In this document: one piece after another, positions 59,983 to 64,000 of the stretch
Numbering within the stretch: the stretch's first letter is position 1
Layout: each line of letters begins with the position of its first letter
Notes under the pieces: model-generated
What the model was told of the DNA's origin: nothing
Database searches by the model: none
The model's input: only the letters and a program-made list of their open reading frames with translations
Source of the DNA: an uncultured Oscillospiraceae bacterium
GTDB lineage: Bacteria; Bacillota; Clostridia; Oscillospirales; Oscillospiraceae
Assembly (NCBI GenBank): GCA_934589525.1
Contig: CAKTOB010000013.1
Coordinates: forward strand, 1 to 64,000
Direction of reading: 5' to 3'
DNA: 64,000 nt
Made by a program: the position numbers and the translations under genes

Positions 59983-62187
59983 TTAGCCGATGAAGCTATA
60001 TTCAATGGTGTCAGCGTAGCGGTAATAGAAGGCGGTGCTTTCTTCCAGGCCGGAGCGCAGCTCTACAAGGGTGCCGTCGGAAATGCCGGTTTGGATTTCC
60101 GTCAGGCCGGATAATGTGTTGGTTTTCTCGTCATAGGCGGTGTAGAGCCAGGACTTGCCGGCTTCAAAGACGATGGCTTCTGCCGGGACGGTGGGCAGGG
60201 GCTGGGACTGGGCGGTGGTGATCTTCACCGAGGCGTTCATGCCGGAGAGCATGGATTTTTCCCTTGGGATGGTCACGGTGACGGTATACTTGGTGTTGCC
60301 GCCGGAATTGACACCGTAGGCGTTGATTTTGGTAACGCTGCCGGTGAACTCCTGACCGGGCAGGGCATCCAAGGAGACCGTTGCGGCCATGCCGACCTGC
60401 AAGGAGAGGATGTCCAGCTCGTCCACCTGGATGTCCACGGTCATTTCCTCCTCGGGGATGACGGAGGCCACGTCCTGGGTTTCCGTGTCGTAGCTGTCAT
60501 AAGCGGCCTGGGCTTTTGCAGCGGTTCCCCCCATGCCGCCGGTCATACCGGTGATGCCGGATGGGCCAGACGTGCCGCCGGTCATTCCCGCCAGGATAGA
60601 GTCCATGTCCAGAGTGCCCCCTGGGGTGCCCTGGGGCAGGCTCCCGGTTCCCTCGGGGGTGGGGGCGGCGTTGTGCTGGAAAATGAGCAACCCGTTTCCG
60701 ATGAGGATGGAGTCCCCGGGGGTAATTTGGCTGCTGTCGCTGTCTGCCCAGCCGGAGCCGGTGCTTTCTTTCACCGTCATCGTGCCTGGGTCCAGGGAGA
60801 TGCCGGAGCCCCCCGGGGCGGCCAGAGCGGGCAGGGCGCTGCCCTCGGTGACCACCATGGTGCCCTGGGGCACATAGGTGATGCCCCCTTCGGTGGAGCG
60901 AACGTAGCCCAGGGTGTATTCCGCCTCTGTGGGCTCCGTAGGCTCTGTGGGCTGGGTGGGCTCCGTGGGCTGCTCTTCGCCGCCTTCACCGCCGGATCCG
61001 GAGCCGCCGGTGCTGCCGGTTTCCCCGCCGGTGCGGCCATCATTGCCGCCCGCCGATTGGGAAGGGGCCTCATTGGGGGCGGCCTCCATCCGGGCACCGG
61101 GCAGCTCCTGCCAGCCGGGGCTTGCTTGGCTCCGGGGAGCGCCGGTCAGGGTCTCCAGGGGCAACGTGCCGTCCAGGCCGGAAACCAGGCCGTCATCGGA
61201 TGCATAGACCGTGCCATCCTGGGAGAGCTTTACAAGCATTTCCATCTGTTCTTCCAGCTCTCCCCGGCGGGAGAGCAGTTTTTCATATTCCGGGGTATGG
61301 CCGGTATCTTTTAAAGAAATCAGGGTGGTTCCGGCGTAGATCTTTTGGTTTTCCTTGACGGAAATGGAGGAAACCGTGCCGTAGGCCCCGGTGAGCCGCA
61401 GCATACTGTGGATATAGAGGGTTCCCTGACCCAAAAATTCCCCGGAACTTCCTGTGACGGTGACCTGGTCCCCCACCGGGGCGGTCTCGTCGGACAGGGT
61501 CACGATGCTGGTGTTTTCGGAAATGCTTTCCACCGTGCCGGGAAGGCTGCTGCCGTCGGACAGGGTCACGGTGACGCTTTGGCCCACAGGCAGCGTCCCC
61601 TCCAACTCTACAGCCAGGAGCCCGTCCAGGGACAGGAGCATCAGGGCCCCTTGGTCGTACATGGTGTCTGACACGCCGGTACCCACCTGGGCATAGATCT
61701 TCTTTACCCGCCCGGCGCTGCCGGAACGGATGGAGGAGGAATTGGTTTTCCCCGCCGCAGTGGAAAGGTCCCCGTCCAGCTCTTTCAGAACCTGCTGGAG
61801 CTCCGCAATGGCAGCGACTACGGCGGTTTTATCCACCTGGGCAATGGGGTCACCGGCGCTGACCCGGTCGCCGTTGCTGACATATCGGGCCTGCACCTCC
61901 AGGGCTTTCGGGATGGACAGGGCCTGGCCCTCCTGGGGGGTGAGGATGCCGCCGCCGGAGAGCACCGTCGAAATGGCCTCCTTTTGGACAACGCCGGAGT
62001 AGAGCTTGGTATGAACGGTGGTGACATTGGAGACCCCGGAGGGGAGATTCCCCACCAGCAGGACCACGGCCAGAATCAGGCACAGCCCCGTGACCCATTT
62101 GGCCCGGCTGCCCCGGTCCGGGGTGTCCTGCTCTTCCATGTCCAGGGTCGGCATGGTGTTTTCGGAAGATTTTTTTCGAACGTTCAT
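59983..62187 (-). CDS. efflux periplasmic-adaptor-like protein (MacA/HlyD family) with Gly/Pro-rich insert
   Basis: 734 residues from ATG 62187, with AAGGAGG upstream. A membrane helix (about 45-63) follows an acidic start. The HlyD-type body has an N-terminal barrel (VQARYVSNGDRVSAGDPI), beta-barrel segments (VTVTLSDGSSLPGTVESI) and a C-terminal part with VTKINAYGVNSGGNTKYTVTV. Two long low-complexity inserts (about 390-445, Gly/Ser then PTEPTEPTE-type; and about 540-565, Gly/Met/Thr-rich) make it nearly twice the usual 400 residues. It links the MacB-like ABC transporter to the cell surface. It is 10 bp after the permease gene. Confidence 0.88.
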   Translation of the reverse strand: MNVRKKSSENTMPTLDMEEQDTPDRGSRAKWVTGLCLILAVVLLVGNLPSGVSNVTTVHTKLYSGVVQKEAISTVLSGGGILTPQEGQALSIPKALEVQARYVSNGDRVSAGDPIAQVDKTAVVAAIAELQQVLKELDGDLSTAAGKTNSSSIRSGSAGRVKKIYAQVGTGVSDTMYDQGALMLLSLDGLLAVELEGTLPVGQSVTVTLSDGSSLPGTVESISENTSIVTLSDETAPVGDQVTVTGSSGEFLGQGTLYIHSMLRLTGAYGTVSSISVKENQKIYAGTTLISLKDTGHTPEYEKLLSRRGELEEQMEMLVKLSQDGTVYASDDGLVSGLDGTLPLETLTGAPRSQASPGWQELPGARMEAAPNEAPSQSAGGNDGRTGGETGSTGGSGSGGEGGEEQPTEPTQPTEPTEPTEAEYTLGYVRSTEGGITYVPQGTMVVTEGSALPALAAPGGSGISLDPGTMTVKESTGSGWADSDSSQITPGDSILIGNGLLIFQHNAAPTPEGTGSLPQGTPGGTLDMDSILAGMTGGTSGPSGITGMTGGMGGTAAKAQAAYDSYDTETQDVASVIPEEEMTVDIQVDELDILSLQVGMAATVSLDALPGQEFTGSVTKINAYGVNSGGNTKYTVTVTIPREKSMLSGMNASVKITTAQSQPLPTVPAEAIVFEAGKSWLYTAYDEKTNTLSGLTEIQTGISDGTLVELRSGLEESTAFYYRYADTIEYSFIG

Positions 62188-62197
62188 AGAGTCCTCC

Positions 62198-63388
62198 TTA
62201 ACCGCCGTAGTGCAGGGCTTCAATGGGCGGCAGCTTTGCGGCCTTGTTGGCGGGGTACAGGCCGAAGATCACGCCGATGGCAAAGCAGAAGGCCACGGCG
62301 ATGACCACCACGCCCCATTCCAGGCCAAAGGAAATGCCCATGCTGGCCACCATTACGGAGATCAGCCGCAGCACCACCCAGGACAGGAACACACCGATGG
62401 CGCAGCCGATCATGCACAGCACCACACTTTCTAGCAGGAACTGCTGCAAGATCACCCCCCGGCCCGCGCCGATGGCCTTGCGGATGCCGATTTCCCGGGT
62501 GCGCTCGGTAACGGTCACCAGCATGATGTTCATAATGCCGATGCCGCCCACGATCAAAGAAATGGCGGCAATGCCTCCCAGCAGCACCGTCAGAATGCCG
62601 GTGACATTCTTCATGGCATCCTCCAGCATGTTCTGGGAGAGAATGGAAAAGGCATCCTCGTCATTTTCAAACCGCTCCAGCAGCAGCCGCTTCATGGCGC
62701 TTTCCGTGGCGGCCATGGTGCCGCCCTGGGGCGCGCTGACGGAGAAGCCGGTGATGGTGGAGGAAACCGTAGAGGACAGCCGCATCAAGGTGGTATAGGG
62801 GATGTAGGCCATCATGCTGTTTTTGGTGAGGATCCCTGTCAGGGATTCGTCATCGTTTTTGAAAATCCCCACGATGGTAAACTTCATGCCGTCCAGGGCG
62901 ATTTCCTCCCCCAGGCAGTCGGTATAGCCCACCATATCCTCGGCGGTTTTCTCGGGAATGACGCAGACGCTGGTGTGGTTTTCCACATCCGCCTGGGTCA
63001 GGAACCGGCCCAGAAGAACGGTCTGGCCGTTGATGGGGGCATAGGCCGGGGTGGCGCCGTAAACCGTTACGGTTTTGGTGGTGGAGCCGTATTTTCCGTT
63101 GGCGGTGGTGCTGGCGGAGGGGGCGGCCAGACCGATTTGCGGGTCGGTCATCCAGGTGTTCAGGGTGTCCAGGGTCACGGGTGCACCCTTGTCATCGGCT
63201 ATGGTCACAGTCAAAAGGTTGCTGCCCAGGCTCTCGATGGTGTCCGTCACCGTGCCGGTGGCACCGGAGACCAGGCTCACCAGGATCACCAGGGCCATGA
63301 CCCCGATGATGATGCCCAGCATGGTGAGGAATGCCCGGAATTTATTGCCGGAAATGGACTTCATGGCCATTTTAAATGCCTGTATCAT
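62198..63388 (-). CDS. MacB-like ABC transporter permease (FtsX/MacB_PCD)
   Basis: 396 residues. An N-terminal membrane helix (about 18-42, FLTMLGIIIGVMALVILV), a large extracytoplasmic domain (about 45-265), then three C-terminal helices (about 270-385) including GGIGIMNIMLVTVTERTREIGIRKAIGAGR, taken in order. It overlaps the ATPase gene by 4 bp. With the adaptor it forms a tripartite-like export system of the kind that moves peptides or antibiotics in Firmicutes. The substrate is unknown. Confidence 0.92.
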   Translation of the reverse strand: MIQAFKMAMKSISGNKFRAFLTMLGIIIGVMALVILVSLVSGATGTVTDTIESLGSNLLTVTIADDKGAPVTLDTLNTWMTDPQIGLAAPSASTTANGKYGSTTKTVTVYGATPAYAPINGQTVLLGRFLTQADVENHTSVCVIPEKTAEDMVGYTDCLGEEIALDGMKFTIVGIFKNDDESLTGILTKNSMMAYIPYTTLMRLSSTVSSTITGFSVSAPQGGTMAATESAMKRLLLERFENDEDAFSILSQNMLEDAMKNVTGILTVLLGGIAAISLIVGGIGIMNIMLVTVTERTREIGIRKAIGAGRGVILQQFLLESVVLCMIGCAIGVFLSWVVLRLISVMVASMGISFGLEWGVVVIAVAFCFAIGVIFGLYPANKAAKLPPIEALHYGG

Positions 63389-64000
63389 CCTGCCACCTCC
63401 GTAAGCTGTCCGTCTTTGATGCGCACAATGCGGCTGGCCTGTTTGGCCACGTCGTCGTCGTGGGTGATGAGGACGATGGTGTTGCCCCCCTGGTGCAGCT
63501 CGTGAAAAATATCCATGATCTCCAGGGTGGTTTTAGAGTCCAAATTGCCGGTGGGCTCGTCCGCCAGAATCAGGCTGGGCCGGGTGACAATGGCCCGGGC
63601 AATGGCCACCCGCTGCTGCTGGCCGCCGGAAAGCTCCGTGGGCAGGTGCTTGGCCCGCTTTTGCAAATCCACCCGGGCCAGGGCCTGCTCCACCCGCTCC
63701 TTCCGCTCCGACCGGGGGACCTTCTGGTAAATGAGGGGCAGCTCCACGTTTTCCTCGGCGGTGAGCTTGGAAATCAGGTTGAAGCTCTGAAACACGAAGC
63801 CGATTTTCCGGTTTCGGATCCGGGCCAGCTGATTTTCCGTATAGTCTTCAATGGGGGTTCCGTCTAAGAGATAGGTGCCGGAGTCCGCCGTGTCCAGGCA
63901 GCCGATGATGTTCATCAGGGTGGACTTGCCGGAGCCGGAGGGGCCGATGATACTTACAAATTCGCCGGGGTCAATGTGCAGATTGGCTTTATTCAGGGCA
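63385..64000 (-). CDS. MacB-like ABC transporter ATPase (partial, 5' end beyond the window)
   Basis: Open at the right edge. It lacks only the first 20-30 residues. Walker A ([11 protein letters not shown]) is encoded near 63920-63955, followed by [13 protein letters not shown]-loop FQSFNLI, signature [16 protein letters not shown], Walker [14 protein letters not shown] and H-loop [12 protein letters not shown]. This is the LolD/MacB-type ATPase fold. Its stop overlaps the permease gene by 4 bp, and the operon probably begins just outside the window. Confidence 0.93.
   Translation of the reverse strand, partial: ALNKANLHIDPGEFVSIIGPSGSGKSTLMNIIGCLDTADSGTYLLDGTPIEDYTENQLARIRNRKIGFVFQSFNLISKLTAEENVELPLIYQKVPRSERKERVEQALARVDLQKRAKHLPTELSGGQQQRVAIARAIVTRPSLILADEPTGNLDSKTTLEIMDIFHELHQGGNTIVLITHDDDVAKQASRIVRIKDGQLTEVAG

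Overview
The window looks like a chromosomal segment of a G+C-rich anaerobic Firmicute of the class Clostridia, most likely Oscillospiraceae-like. This rests on gene content rather than any database hit: a SCIFF peptide with its radical SAM maturase, a T-box in front of pheST, a corrinoid methyl-transfer cluster, a TraX-family protein, peptidase C11 lipoproteins, TTG/GTG starts behind strong GGAGG sites, and intergenic repeat arrays between otherwise compact operons.

Layout. 1-5.0 kb: an accessory segment downstream of tRNA-Val(CAC) with a tyrosine integrase, a serine resolvase, a WYL regulator, a SHOCT protein and gene remnants. 5.1-7.6 kb: an exported protein, a Phd/ParE-type toxin-antitoxin pair, tRNA-Gly(CCC) with a duplicated 3' end, and the first repeat array. 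7.7-15.6 kb: a HAD phosphatase, an Fbp/Pot-type ABC importer (fused double permease, ATPase, binding lipoprotein), an AraC-type regulator with a degenerate receiver, and an ABC exporter. 16.4-24.5 kb: a pseudouridine synthase, a DUF2207-like membrane protein, the SCIFF operon with a PLP decarboxylase, a clostripain-like lipoprotein and a MITE. 25.2-29.0 kb: an Na/Pi transporter with PhoB/PhoR-like genes behind Pho-box-like repeats. 29.3-35.8 kb: an A+T-rich cell-envelope glycosylation island. 35.8-42.2 kb: a nucleotidyltransferase, a PucR-type regulator, and a methyltetrahydrofolate/corrinoid cluster. 43.4-46.9 kb: a large surface protein and TraX. 47.7-51.4 kb: a BtuFCD-like transporter plus a CGGC protein behind a cobalamin riboswitch. 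51.5-59.4 kb: cysE, murA, an RsmF-like methylase, a T-box and pheST. 60-64 kb: a MacAB-like efflux system cut by the window edge.

The strongest candidate for an undescribed system is in the island. A serine invertase gene ends inside one arm of a 17-bp perfect inverted repeat (32025-32041 and 32115-32131). The repeat encloses 73 bp that contain a promoter, placed just upstream of a GtrII/GT2 glycosylation operon. As read, the best promoter points away from the operon, so this may be the OFF state of a phase switch. A teichoic-acid-like operon (TagB/F-like, TagD, a PP-loop enzyme) diverges on the other side of the invertase.

A second candidate is a small element seen twice: a conserved tRNA T-arm-like end, three short hairpins, then a copy of the 3' end of the tRNA it sits beside (Gly at 6932-7052; Val at 559-676). 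In addition, seven intergenic arrays are built from four recurring palindromic modules, and two 161-bp MITEs are flanked by TTAR duplications.

The cobalamin-controlled uptake operon and the corrinoid cluster probably work together: one imports the cofactor, the other uses it for methyl transfer to tetrahydrofolate.
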